Below are positions 8,303 through 18,200 of a stretch of DNA of 64,000 nucleotides, one piece after another. Every line of letters begins with the position of its first letter. The first letter of the stretch is position 1. The DNA is taken from the NCBI RefSeq assembly GCF_000382305.1, contig NZ_KB908021.1, positions 1 to 64,000 on the forward strand, given 5' to 3'. Origin of the DNA: Vitreoscilla stercoraria DSM 513 (lineage in GTDB: Bacteria; Pseudomonadota; Gammaproteobacteria; Burkholderiales; Neisseriaceae). Both the position numbers and the translations under genes were made by a program. A model generated the notes under the pieces. That model did not search any database. It was given only the letters and a program-made list of their open reading frames with translations, and was not told the DNA's origin.

Positions 8303-9463
8303 ATGTCTGAAGCTGTGTTGATTGCTGAAGTAGACAGCGATTTTGAATTGTTTCGGGACAATTACCGCCGTTTTTTAGCGGAATTTGTTGCACCGTTTTA
8401 CGAAGAGTGGGAGGCTGCTGGCATCATGCCGCGCGAGATTTGGAGCCAATTGGGTGACAATGGCTTTTTGTGCGTGGATGTGCCAGAGGCATACGGAGGC
8501 TATGGTGCCCCAGTGCACTATTCTTTGATGATTGTGCAAGAAACAGCGCAAGCGGGGTTTACTTCATTGGCCGTTGCCATTGGTGGACAAACCGAGTTGG
8601 TGTCGCCATATATTCAAAATATTGGTACTGAGGCACAAAAACAGTATTGGTTGCCCAAAATGGTGACAGGCGAGGTGGTAACGGCGATAGCGATGACCGA
8701 GGCCAACGCAGGTTCGGATTTACAGGCAATACGCACACAAGCACTTTTAGACGGTGATGCTTATGTGGTGGATGGCTCGAAAACCTTTATTTCCAATGGT
8801 CATCATGCCGATTTAATTGTGGTGGTAGCCAAAACCAATCCGCAATTGGGTGCCAAAGGCACATCGATTTTGTTGGTCGATGCACATTTAGACGGCGTCA
8901 CCAAAGGGCGTGGTTTGAAGAAAATTGGCTTGCATGCACAAGACACAGCAGAGTTGTTTTTTGACAAAGTTCGGGTTCCGAAAGACCAATTATTGGGTGA
9001 AGAAGGCAAAGGTTTTGCTTATTTGATGCAAGAATTGCCGCGCGAGCGTTTGAGCATTGCAATGATGGCGATGGGCTCGATTTTGGGTGCGATTGAAATC
9101 ACCCGCCAATATGTGTTGGAGCGCAAAGCGTTTGGTCAGGCTTTGGCGCAATTGCAAAATACCCGTTTTGTATTGGCCAATGCGCAAATCAAAGCACGCG
9201 CCGCACAAGCGTTTGTCAATGAATGTGTCGCATTGTATGCACGCAATGCGTTGAGTGTCAGCCATGTTGCGTCGCTCAAATGCTTTATCACTGACACGCA
9301 ATGCGAGATTGTGGATCAATTGCTGCAATTGTTTGGTGGTTATGGCTATATGCAAGAGTATCCAATTTCGCGTTTTTATGTGGATGCACGGGTGCAAAAA
9401 ATTTATGGCGGCACCAACGAAATCATGAAAGAAATCGTGGCGCGCGAATTGTTAGGCAAGTAA
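8303..9463 (+). CDS. Acyl-CoA dehydrogenase of the hydroxycinnamate locus (HcaD-like)
   Basis: 386-residue FAD acyl-CoA dehydrogenase. MTEANAGSDLQAIRT and the C-terminal KIYGGTNEIMKEIVARELLG are family signatures. The position that is Glu in YEGT of medium-chain enzymes is Gly here, so the base probably sits in the ELPRERLSIA segment as in long-chain/isovaleryl types (inference). In Acinetobacter the hca locus has an acyl-CoA dehydrogenase (HcaD) thought to desaturate hydrophenylpropionyl-CoAs, letting saturated acids enter the pathway; the same job is likely here. ATG 8303 is preferred over ATG 8297 because GGGAAGGA lies 6 bases before it. Confidence 0.85.
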   Translation: MSEAVLIAEVDSDFELFRDNYRRFLAEFVAPFYEEWEAAGIMPREIWSQLGDNGFLCVDVPEAYGGYGAPVHYSLMIVQETAQAGFTSLAVAIGGQTELVSPYIQNIGTEAQKQYWLPKMVTGEVVTAIAMTEANAGSDLQAIRTQALLDGDAYVVDGSKTFISNGHHADLIVVVAKTNPQLGAKGTSILLVDAHLDGVTKGRGLKKIGLHAQDTAELFFDKVRVPKDQLLGEEGKGFAYLMQELPRERLSIAMMAMGSILGAIEITRQYVLERKAFGQALAQLQNTRFVLANAQIKARAAQAFVNECVALYARNALSVSHVASLKCFITDTQCEIVDQLLQLFGGYGYMQEYPISRFYVDARVQKIYGGTNEIMKEIVARELLGK

Positions 9464-9467
9464 ATAC

Positions 9468-9497
9468 AAGCGTCCTGTAAACAGTTACAGGACGCTT
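9468..9497. terminator. Inverted uptake-word pair acting as terminator
   Basis: AAGCGTCCTGTAA (9468-9480), loop ACAG, TTACAGGACGCTT (9485-9497), then a T run. Ends the ech-vdh-fcs-acd unit. Confidence 0.9.
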
Positions 9498-9517
9498 TTT
9501 CATGATGAAAGAATACC

Positions 9518-9904
9518 ATGTTAGACACAGCATTATTGCCGCCGATACACCAATTATTGGGCGGACACGATTTGGATTGGGACGAGCAAAATCAACGCCT
9601 GTCAGTGAAATACCAAGCTTTGGCAAGTTTTACCAATCCGAAAAACACGATTGAAGGTGGGATGATTTGTGCCATGCTTGACGATGTGATGGGCATATTG
9701 GCGCATTTGAGCACCGACAAACCGAGTTCAACAGTCAGTTTGAGCATGGAATTTTTGCGCCCGTGTTTCGTGGGTGAAGTGCAAACGCAAGCGTATTTCA
9801 TCAAACAAGGCAAATCGGTGCTGAATATGGAAAGCCAAGCGTGGCAAAACGGTAAAATGGTTGCCAAATGCCATGCCAGTTTTTTGGTGTTGCAAGCCGA
9901 TTGA
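9518..9904 (+). CDS. PaaI-family hotdog thioesterase
   Basis: 128 residues with the hotdog-fold PaaI pattern: NPKNTIEGGMICAMLDDVMG (about 41-60) covers the central helix, and STVSLSMEFLRPC the second strand pair. Most PaaI enzymes have HGG where this has EGG, so the active site may differ. It probably releases CoA from aromatic or hydroxycinnamoyl-CoA intermediates that accumulate, given its position 55 bases after the hydroxycinnamate genes, although a uptake-word terminator separates it from them. Confidence 0.8.
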   Translation: MLDTALLPPIHQLLGGHDLDWDEQNQRLSVKYQALASFTNPKNTIEGGMICAMLDDVMGILAHLSTDKPSSTVSLSMEFLRPCFVGEVQTQAYFIKQGKSVLNMESQAWQNGKMVAKCHASFLVLQAD

Positions 9905-9926
9905 ATGCATATAGAAAATTAAAACC

Positions 9927-9956
9927 AGCGTCCTGTAAAATGATTTACAGGACGCT
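9927..9956. terminator. Inverted uptake-word pair acting as terminator
   Basis: AGCGTCCTGTAAA (9927-9939), loop ATGA, TTTACAGGACGCT (9944-9956), then TTTT. Both arms contain the exact 12-base word. It follows the thioesterase gene. Confidence 0.9.
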
Positions 9957-10083
9957 TTTGATTGAGCATATTTTGATTTGGCTCAGGTTACATCAAAGAC
10001 TGAGTATATAAGCATCATTGATGCTTCATTCACATCGCCTGTTGCAGGTTGATGCCAAAAAGCCGTACTTTAGCAAACATGTT

Positions 10084-10956
10084 TTAAGCTTGTATTTGCA
10101 ACATGTGCATCACTTCTTGATACAAAGCATCCACCGCTTGCGAGCGCCATGAATCTTGGCTGCGCACCAATGCCACTTCCATTTTCGGCAACTCAGGCAA
10201 GCCATGACGGCTGTCCAAAACTTTCAAATGCGGCGGTACGCTGCAACGGGTGACAATCGCCACCGCCAAACCTGCTTCTACCATCGCCAATTGTCCATGC
10301 ACATTGGCGCTGCTGTATGCCACACGGTAGCTGCGGTTTTGCGCTGCCAAGCTGTTCAAAATAGCGCTGCGAAAACGGTTGCCATATTCATGTAATGCCA
10401 ATGGCAAAGGTTGCTTGCGCCACACTTCATGTTGTTCTGAGGCAACCCACATCAATTGTTCATGAAACACCAATGTGCCGGGGCTGGGGTCTCCACGCAA
10501 AGCAGTGTCGCGCGTGACCAACGCCAAATCGATTTCGCCTTTGTCGATGCGGGGCAATAAGGCGCTTGAGGGTTCGCATACCAAAGAAATTTCAATATCA
10601 TTGAATTTGTTGGCAAAAGTGCGCAATACGGGTGCCAGATAAGTCGAAACATAATCATCAGGCACACCAAACGACACCTTTCCTGAAAGCGAATGTCCAT
10701 GCATTGCGACTTGAGCTTGGGCATGCAATTCAATCAATTGGCGAGCATAAGTGAGCAAATCAAAACCAGTCGGTGTCAAAGACAAGTGGCGTGGGCTGCG
10801 ATTGAGCAAGGTATGACCAATGCTGTCTTCGAGCTTTTTCAATTGCATGCTCACTGCCGACTGTGAGCGTGATACTTGCCGCGCGGCAGCGGTAATCGAG
10901 CCTGTATCGACCACGGCGACAAACGTGCGCAGCCAATCTATTTGTAAGTCTTGCAT
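10084..10956 (-). CDS. LysR-family transcriptional regulator
   Basis: 290 residues with an N-terminal winged helix-turn-helix (LRTFVAVVDTGSITAAARQVSRSQSAVSMQLKKLE, about residues 9-43) and the periplasmic-binding-like effector domain. The open frame extends upstream to 11010, but ATG 10956 (MQDLQIDWL) is the family-like start, and the longer form would run through the palindrome at 10967-10981. Divergent to an EamA transporter, so it probably controls that gene. Effector unknown. Confidence 0.85.
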   Translation of the reverse strand: MQDLQIDWLRTFVAVVDTGSITAAARQVSRSQSAVSMQLKKLEDSIGHTLLNRSPRHLSLTPTGFDLLTYARQLIELHAQAQVAMHGHSLSGKVSFGVPDDYVSTYLAPVLRTFANKFNDIEISLVCEPSSALLPRIDKGEIDLALVTRDTALRGDPSPGTLVFHEQLMWVASEQHEVWRKQPLPLALHEYGNRFRSAILNSLAAQNRSYRVAYSSANVHGQLAMVEAGLAVAIVTRCSVPPHLKVLDSRHGLPELPKMEVALVRSQDSWRSQAVDALYQEVMHMLQIQA

Positions 10957-10966
10957 GGTTTTTATC

Positions 10967-10981
10967 ATTCGATAATCGAAT
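10967..10981. promoter_or_regulatory. LysR-type operator palindrome
   Basis: ATTCGAT-A-ATCGAAT is a perfect 15-base palindrome that includes the T-N11-A pattern of LysR boxes. It lies between the start codons of the LysR gene and the divergent exporter, where such a protein binds to regulate both. Confidence 0.65.
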
Positions 10982-11038
10982 GGTGAATGTAACATATATT
11001 TGCTTTGCAAAATGCCATCCTCATCGAATCATGAGTGC

Positions 11039-11962
11039 ATGAATACGAAAAATACAACGTCTTTGACGCAGCAACAGGTGAGTATCTCACCACACGCACA
11101 AGATGCGCACGGCACTGTTTTGGTGGTGGTGGTGGCGGGCTTGATTTTGGGTACGATGGGGGTGTTTGTCATTGAGTCGAGGCAAGATCCTATGACGACG
11201 GTGGCGTTTCGCTGCATGTTTGGTTGTTTGGCCTTATTGTGTTGGGCAACGATGACACACCGCTTGGCTGAATTGAAAATATCAGGTCAAGCCTTATGGG
11301 GCGTGGTGGGCGCAGGCTTATTGATGGCGAGCAGCTGGGGACTGCATTTTGCTGCCATTGCCCGCACTTCTATTGGTGTATCAACCGTGGTGTTCCACAT
11401 TCAACCATTTTTGACCATGGCTTTAGGCGCTTGGCTGCTCAAAGAACAAGTCACATCTCGGCAAGTGGGTTTGACGGTATTGGCATTCATAGGCTTGGAT
11501 TTGAGTACGGGCTTATTGGATATGGGCGTCCTGAAACAAAATTATTCCCATGATTATTTGGTGGGAATATTATTGAGTTTTATCGGGGCGATGGTCTACG
11601 CTTTCATGCCGCTGGTGGCAAAAAAACTGACATCGGTCAGTGCTTTGGCATTGACATGGTGGCAATGTTTGGTGGGGATGTTGTTGACGTTTTGGTGGCC
11701 ATTGATGAATGGCATACCACCGTTAGAAAGCTTGGCTTGGTTGTTTGGTTTGGGCACGATACACAGTGGTTTGGCTTATGTGTTGATGTTTGCAGGTTTT
11801 GCCCGTTTGAGTACAGGCCGCATGGCAGTATTGCAATTCATTTATCCGATGACGGCATTTGTGGTTGACTGGTTGATTTACGATCACAGCTTGTCGCTCT
11901 GGCAATGGTTGGGCTTATTGGTGATGGGTGTGGCGATTTGGTCGGTGAAACGAGGGGGATAA
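11039..11962 (+). CDS. EamA/DMT-family transporter
   Basis: 307-residue inner-membrane protein with ten hydrophobic segments and two EamA repeats (first about 20-150, second about 165-300). Typical features are VVAGLILGTMGVFVIESRQDP in the first helix and loop, and the late GLGTIHSGLAYVLMFAGFARL. Substrate unknown; relatives export amino acids or metabolites. ATG 11039 is preferred to an upstream start at 11000 because the latter reaches into the regulator's 5' region. Confidence 0.85.
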   Translation: MNTKNTTSLTQQQVSISPHAQDAHGTVLVVVVAGLILGTMGVFVIESRQDPMTTVAFRCMFGCLALLCWATMTHRLAELKISGQALWGVVGAGLLMASSWGLHFAAIARTSIGVSTVVFHIQPFLTMALGAWLLKEQVTSRQVGLTVLAFIGLDLSTGLLDMGVLKQNYSHDYLVGILLSFIGAMVYAFMPLVAKKLTSVSALALTWWQCLVGMLLTFWWPLMNGIPPLESLAWLFGLGTIHSGLAYVLMFAGFARLSTGRMAVLQFIYPMTAFVVDWLIYDHSLSLWQWLGLLVMGVAIWSVKRGG

Positions 11963-12023
11963 ACTCATGTGTGGACGGTGTTGAAACGGTATAGGTGTAT
12001 GTGTGCTGGCTTGGAATTTGAAA

Positions 12024-12048
12024 AAAAGCATCCGAATCGGATGCTTTT
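12024..12048. terminator. Bidirectional terminator
   Basis: AAAAGCATCCGA (12024-12035) / TCGGATGCTTTT (12037-12048) around one central base, with A and T runs on both sides. It serves the convergent EamA and DD-carboxypeptidase genes. Confidence 0.85.
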
Positions 12049-12106
12049 GGTTGGATAATTCGCTATGTATTCACCTAAATGGCTTCATGAGATGGTCTTT
12101 GTGAGG

Positions 12107-13240
12107 TTAAAACGTGCGTTTGAACCACAATACAATGCTATCCCACATGCGACCAAAAAAACCTGCTTCTTCGATATTTTGTAAGGCCACTACAGGACGC
12201 TCAGCCAATAAAGTATTGCCTGACATCAGTTTCAAAGTGCCCATTTGTGTGCCTTTGGCAATCGGTGCCACAACCGGTTGGTTGGTTTCCAAAACAGGCG
12301 TAACGTCTTCGCTGCCACGAGGCAAGGTGATGTACACAGGTTCTAAAAAGCCCACATCCAATTGGTTTTCCGAACCTTTGAAAACTTCCACTTTAGACAA
12401 AGCTTGGTTGGCATCGTATAACTTCGGAGTTTGGTAGTGACTTAAACCCCAGTTTAACAATTTGCTGCTTTCGGTGGCGCGCGCTTCCATAGATTTGGTG
12501 CCCACCACAACCGAAATGACGCGACGACCATCGCGTTTGCTCGAAGCAATCAAATTGTAACCTGCTGACTCGGTATGACCTGTTTTTAAGCCATCGACAC
12601 TTGAATCGCGGTAGAGCAATAAATTGCGATTAGGCTGGGTGATGTTGTTGTAGGTGAACGATTTCAGCGCATACGTTGGATAAAATTCAGGAAAGTCGTT
12701 GATTAAGGCTTTAGACAAAATCGCCAAATCGTGAACAGTGGTATACAAATTTTCGTCTGGCAAGCCGGTGCTGTTGGTGAAGTTAGAGTTGAGCATGCCC
12801 AATTTTTTCGCCTGAGCATTCATCATCTGCGCAAAACCCTCTTCGCTGCCAGCAATCGCTTCAGCCAAAGTCACGCAAGCATCGTTGCCTGATTGCACAA
12901 TCATGCCTTTGATTAAATCCTCCACGCTCACAGGTACTTTCGGATCTAAGAACATGCGTGAGCCTTCGCTTTTCCACGCTTTGTCTGAGACGGTCAGTTT
13001 TTGTTCTAGAGTCAGGCGTTCTTCTTTTAATGCCGCAAACGTTAAATATGCCGTCATCAATTTGGTTAAAGAAGCAGGTTCAATACGGGCGTCTGGGTTT
13101 TTAGACGTCAAAATCTGACCACTTTGCACGTCGTAGAACATATAAGCCGAGGCTTCTAAAGTGGGTGCAGTGGGGGCTGTTGCCGCGATGCTTTGAAATG
13201 CAAATAAAGACAAGCCTAAGGCAAGCAAATGTTTTTTCAT
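12107..13240 (-). CDS. dacC: D-alanyl-D-alanine carboxypeptidase (PBP5/6 type)
   Basis: 377 residues. A Sec signal peptide (MKKHLLALGLSLFAFQSIAA) is followed by the S11 peptidase domain with Ser57-x-x-Lys60 (SLTK), Ser117-Gly-Asn119 and Lys219-Thr-Gly. The second, beta-rich PBP5 domain follows, and the C-terminal amphipathic helix (FFGRMWDSIVLWFKRTF) anchors the enzyme to the outer face of the inner membrane. It trims the terminal D-Ala from peptidoglycan pentapeptides. A uptake-like word (CTACAGGACGC) lies within the gene at 12190-12200. dacA is an equally valid name. Confidence 0.93.
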   Translation of the reverse strand: MKKHLLALGLSLFAFQSIAATAPTAPTLEASAYMFYDVQSGQILTSKNPDARIEPASLTKLMTAYLTFAALKEERLTLEQKLTVSDKAWKSEGSRMFLDPKVPVSVEDLIKGMIVQSGNDACVTLAEAIAGSEEGFAQMMNAQAKKLGMLNSNFTNSTGLPDENLYTTVHDLAILSKALINDFPEFYPTYALKSFTYNNITQPNRNLLLYRDSSVDGLKTGHTESAGYNLIASSKRDGRRVISVVVGTKSMEARATESSKLLNWGLSHYQTPKLYDANQALSKVEVFKGSENQLDVGFLEPVYITLPRGSEDVTPVLETNQPVVAPIAKGTQMGTLKLMSGNTLLAERPVVALQNIEEAGFFGRMWDSIVLWFKRTF

Positions 13241-13295
13241 GGTGTCAAAAAAGCCGTATTTAAATATGTGGAGAACTGAACGAACATCGTTTTAT

Positions 13296-13307
13296 TTTAC
13301 AGGACGC
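13296..13307 (-). repeat. Single exact uptake-like word
   Basis: TTTACAGGACGC on the plus strand, followed by TTG. It stands alone upstream of the carboxypeptidase gene, in the 254-base gap before ilvA. Nothing else is recognised in that gap. Confidence 0.85.
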
Positions 13308-13494
13308 TTGCAAACCACGTGAGGATGCAAGAGAACTTACAAGGGGCTTTATTATAGCGATAATGGCGCAGTTTTGTGATGCTAGATGATTAAGACATGT
13401 AAAGATATCTTACAATCGATACTTGCATCTGTCCGTTTGAAGCGTTATTGTTGAAGTCTTTTTCTGAAAACCATTGATGACACACTGAACAATC

Positions 13495-15012
13495 ATGAGC
13501 GCTTCGTACCAGCATTACTTGACCAAAATCCTTACTGCATCGGTTTACGATGTGGCCATTGAAACCCCATTAGACCCAGCTAAAAGCTTGTCACGCCGCT
13601 TGGGCAATCACATTTATTTGAAACGCGAAGATTTGCAACCAGTCTTTTCGTTCAAATTGCGTGGTGCTTACAATATGATGGCGCAATTGACACCGACTGA
13701 GTTGTCGCGTGGTGTGATTACTGCCAGCGCAGGCAACCATGCGCAAGGCGTGGCTTTGTCAGCGCAGCGTTTGGGTTGTGAGGCAACGATTGTGATGCCC
13801 AAAACCACACCAAATATTAAAGTTGATGCGGTCAAAAACCGTGGTGGCAAAGTGGTGTTGGCGGGTGAGTCTTACAATGATGCATATGACCATGCGATGA
13901 AATTGGTACAAGAAACGGGTAAAACCTATATTCCACCGTTTGACCATCCTGATGTGATTGCAGGGCAAGGCACTTTGGCAATGGAAATTTGCCGCCAACA
14001 TCCGAAAAAAATTGATGCGGTGTTTGTTGCTATTGGTGGTGGTGGTTTGGCTGCGGGTGTGGCGGCGTATATTAAAAATGTGCGTCCTGATATCAAAGTC
14101 ATCGGTGTACAAACGGAAGATTCGTGTGCCATGTACCAATCGATTCAAGCAGGTGAACGCAAAGAATTGAAAGATGTGGGCTTGTTTGCTGATGGTACGG
14201 CGGTGAAATTGGTGGGTGAAGAAACGTTTGAGATGTGCCGTGATTTGCTTGATGAAGTCATTTTGGTGGATACCGATGATATTTGTTCAGCCATCAAAGA
14301 CATTTTTGATGATACTCGCAGTATTGCCGAAACCTCAGGCGCGTTGGCTGTGGCGGGTTTGAAAGCGTATATTGAGCGAGAAAACGCCACCGATCAAAAT
14401 TTGGTGGCAGTGATCAGTGGTGCGAACATGAATTTCGATCGTTTGCGCCATGTGGCAGAACGCAGCGAATTGGGCGAAAAACGCGAAGCGATTTTGGCCG
14501 TAACGATTCCTGAACGCCGTGGCAGCTTTTTAAAATTCATTCAGATTTTGGGTGCACGCAATATCACCGAGTTTAATTACCGTTATGGCGATGAAAACGA
14601 GGCACATATTTTTGTCGGTATTCAAACCAATGGCGTTGCTGACAAAGAAACCATTGTACAAGCACTACAAGCAGCCGATTTACCTGTGATTGATTTAACT
14701 GATAATGAAATTGCCAAAATCCACATTCGTTATATGGTTGGTGGTCGCACCGATAAAGTGGGCAATGAGCGCGTGTTCAGTTTTGTCTTCCCTGAAAGAC
14801 CAGGTGCTTTGGGCAATTTCTTGATGGCGATGCAAACAGGTTGGAACATTACTTTGTTCCATTACCGCAATCATGGTGCTGATTATGGACGCATTTTAAT
14901 TGGCATTGATGTGCCTGCCGAAGAAGACGAACAATTAAACCAATTTCTTGAGAGTTTGGGTTTTGCGTGGCAAGACCAAACTGACAATGAGGCATATCGC
15001 TTGTTCTTATAA
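13495..15012 (+). CDS. ilvA: Threonine ammonia-lyase, biosynthetic
   Basis: 505-residue PLP enzyme that deaminates threonine to 2-oxobutanoate, the first step of isoleucine synthesis. The PLP lysine is Lys54 in FSFKLRGAYN, and the phosphate-binding glycine loop is AIGGGGLAAG (about 180-189). The long C-terminal region carries two ACT-like regulatory domains, which mark the feedback-inhibited biosynthetic form. Monocistronic, with its own terminator at 15041-15077. Confidence 0.95.
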   Translation: MSASYQHYLTKILTASVYDVAIETPLDPAKSLSRRLGNHIYLKREDLQPVFSFKLRGAYNMMAQLTPTELSRGVITASAGNHAQGVALSAQRLGCEATIVMPKTTPNIKVDAVKNRGGKVVLAGESYNDAYDHAMKLVQETGKTYIPPFDHPDVIAGQGTLAMEICRQHPKKIDAVFVAIGGGGLAAGVAAYIKNVRPDIKVIGVQTEDSCAMYQSIQAGERKELKDVGLFADGTAVKLVGEETFEMCRDLLDEVILVDTDDICSAIKDIFDDTRSIAETSGALAVAGLKAYIERENATDQNLVAVISGANMNFDRLRHVAERSELGEKREAILAVTIPERRGSFLKFIQILGARNITEFNYRYGDENEAHIFVGIQTNGVADKETIVQALQAADLPVIDLTDNEIAKIHIRYMVGGRTDKVGNERVFSFVFPERPGALGNFLMAMQTGWNITLFHYRNHGADYGRILIGIDVPAEEDEQLNQFLESLGFAWQDQTDNEAYRLFL

Positions 15013-15040
15013 GTCGGATATTTTTTCTGAATGATGATTC

Positions 15041-15077
15041 AATGCACCGTTAATATTATAACGGTGCATTTTTTTTT
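15041..15077 (+). terminator. Terminator of ilvA
   Basis: AATGCACCGTTA (15041-15052) / TAACGGTGCATT (15059-15070), loop ATATTA, then nine T. Confidence 0.92.
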
Positions 15078-15230
15078 AAAGTGTTTGTTATCACAAGATA
15101 AATCTGCCCCTTGTTTGTTTAGAATGCCTACGTTAATGTGTGAGAATCAAGATGACTCAATTGGCATGTATGCCAACTTAAAAACGGTTTTTGAAATATT
15201 TATCCCAGATTAATTTGGAGTGGTTTCATT

Positions 15231-18200
15231 ATGACGATGCAACAAGTTTGGCAAACGCAATTGCATGCCTTTGCGCAAGAGCACAATATCAACGAATCCA
15301 GTCAAACATTTTTACAGATTTATTATGAAGATGTGGACAGCGAAGATTTGGCTACTTTGGATATGGCCGATTTGGTTTCTGCCGCCCGAAGCCATCAGCA
15401 AACGGCTGCGCGTCCAAGGCAGTCTGGAGAGTCTCATGTCGAAGTTTTACAGCAAACGGCACATGCGGATTTTGCTGCCAATGAAACCATCATCAATATT
15501 GTGTTTGATGATTTACCATTTTTGATTGACTCTTTGATTTTATTGCTCAACCAACGCCGGACTTATCAAGGTGGTGAGTTGGTGCAATTGAAATTATTGG
15601 TGCATCCGATTTTTACCATCAAGCGCAATGAGCAAGGCGAATTGCAAAATTGGTCACGCAGTCGCAGTACCGACAATGGGCGAGAGTCTTGGGTACAAAT
15701 TCGCTTGAATTTGCTCAGTGATGAAGTGGCGGCACAATTGAAAGCCGATATTGAAGGCGTCCTGAAAACTTTGTACAAAGTGGTGGATGATGAAGGCTTG
15801 ATGCGCCGCACTTTGTCACAAGTGGTCACGCAAGTGCAACAGCAATGGCACAAAGACAATGATGAAATCTTGGCCTTTTTAAATTGGCTTTCCGCCAATC
15901 ATTTTTTGTTCATGGGTTTTTGTGAATACGACTTGGTGACGGATGTTGATGGTCAACAACAATTGCAAATTCACCAAGACAGCTGTTTGGGCATGTTCCA
16001 ATTGCGTGAAGAATATGCGTATTCCACTGGCTTTCAAAATTTAGAAAGCCATGAAAAACAAGCTTGGCTCGATGGTCCTCGTTTGGTTTTAAGCAAATCA
16101 CAGCAACGCTCCAATATTCACCGTGCGATGCATTATGATTTGATTGGCATTCACAAAATCAATGCCGCAGGCGAAGTGGTAGGACAATGGCGCTTTTTGG
16201 GATTGTATACATCGCAAACGTATTTGGGTTCGGTATGGGACATTCCGATTGTGCGTCAAAAATGCCGTTATGTGGTGCAAGAGTGCGATTATGTTAGCGG
16301 TGGTTACAAAGACAAAATGTTGCATTTCATTTTGCAAACTTATCCACGCGATGAATTGTTGCAAATCGATGCTGTTCAATTGGCACCGATAGTTGAAGGC
16401 ATGGTGACTTTACAAGAACGTCCACGTACTCGAGTGTTTACGCGTGTGGATGATTTTAAGCGTTATGTCAGCGCAATGGTGTTTTTACCGCGCGAAGCAT
16501 TTAATACCACGTTGCGTGAACAAGTTGCTCAGGTTTTACAGGACGCTTTTGCTTCGACAGATTTTGATTTTTCAGTCAATCAAGGCGATGGACCATTGGC
16601 ACGGGTGCATTTTATGTTCCGTACCGATGCCAAACGTTTGCCTACAGTGGATTCTGCCGCTTTAGAAGCAAAAATGGAGCAATTGGTGCGCGGTTGGCGT
16701 GCGCGTTTTCAAAATGTGTTGGCCGATTCTGACGAACAGAAAAAAGCATTTGCTTTGCAGTGTTTGCAAGCGGTCAATCTTGTGTATCAAGATTTGCACA
16801 CCCCAGAAGAAGCGTGGACAGACATTGAACGTTGGGCACAATTAACACAAGGTGCGGTTGGTATTTATTTGGATCCAAGCGATGATGTCGCTGCGCCATG
16901 GCGTTTGCGTTTGTACCATCGCAATCCTTTGCCTAGTTTGTCCAAAGTCTTGCCGATGATTGAAAGCTTGGGTGTGACGGTGTATGAGGAATTGCCATAT
17001 GAATTCCAATTGGCAGACGGTCAATACATTGGCATCAGTGACATTGGTTTGGATGTGACACCAGAAGATTTGCCACGCTTACAAAACGTGGAAGTGCAAG
17101 CGCAGTTTACCGCATTATTGCAACAAGTATTTGACCATCAAGTGGAAATCGATGGTTTCAATGCACTGGTAGTGAAGTCTGGCATCGCGTGGCGTGAAAC
17201 CGTATTATTGCGTGCTTTGGCCAAATATTTGCGTCAAGCAACTTTGCCGTTTAGTCAAACCTATGTTGAGCAATGTTTGCAGCACAATATTTTGCCTGTG
17301 GTGACTTTGTGCCAGTTGTGGAATATGCGTTTACAGCCAAAACATGCCAGCGAAGTGAAATCTGAATTGTTGGTACAACAATTTAAAACGCAATTAGACG
17401 ATGTCAGCAATGCCGATGAAGATCGAATTTTGCATGCTTTCTTAACCGTGATGTTGGCAGTGGTGAGGACCAATTTTTGGCAAACCGATGCCGATGGGCA
17501 TGACAAAACTGTATTAAGCTTCAAATTGGAATCGGCAAAAATTGATTTCTTGCCTAAGCCTTGGCCGATGTTTGAAATTTGGGTTTACAGCCCGCGTGTG
17601 GAGGGTGTGCATTTGCGTGGCGCGAAAGTGGCACGCGGCGGTTTGCGTTGGTCTGACCGCATGGAAGACTTCCGCACCGAAGTATTGGGTTTGGTCAAAG
17701 CGCAAATGGTGAAAAATGCGGTGATTGTGCCCAATGGCTCTAAAGGCGGTTTTGTGTGCAAGCAAGCTGGGCAAATTCGCGACCGACAAGCGTATTTGGA
17801 AGAAGGCATTGCCTGTTACCAACGTTTTATTCAAGGTTTGTTGGATTTGACGGATAACCGCTTAGCAGACGGCTCTTTGCAAGCGCCAGACAACACCCAT
17901 TGTCGTGATGAAGCCGATCCTTATTTGGTGGTGGCGGCAGACAAAGGGACGGCTAAATTTTCAGACATTGCCAACCAAATTGCGATGGACAATGGATTTT
18001 GGTTGGACGATGCGTTTGCTTCAGGTGGCTCGGCAGGTTACGACCACAAAGGCATGGGCATTACCGCTCGTGGTGCGTGGGAATCGGTCAAACGCCATTT
18101 CCGTCATTTGGGCAAAGACATTCAAACCGAAGATTTTACCGTGGTGGGTATTGGCGATATGGCAGGCGATGTGTTTGGCAATGGCATGTTGTTGTCACGC

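Noticed and set aside
15031..15213. 60-codon open frame after ilvA
   Set aside because: It overlaps the ilvA terminator and has no ribosome site.
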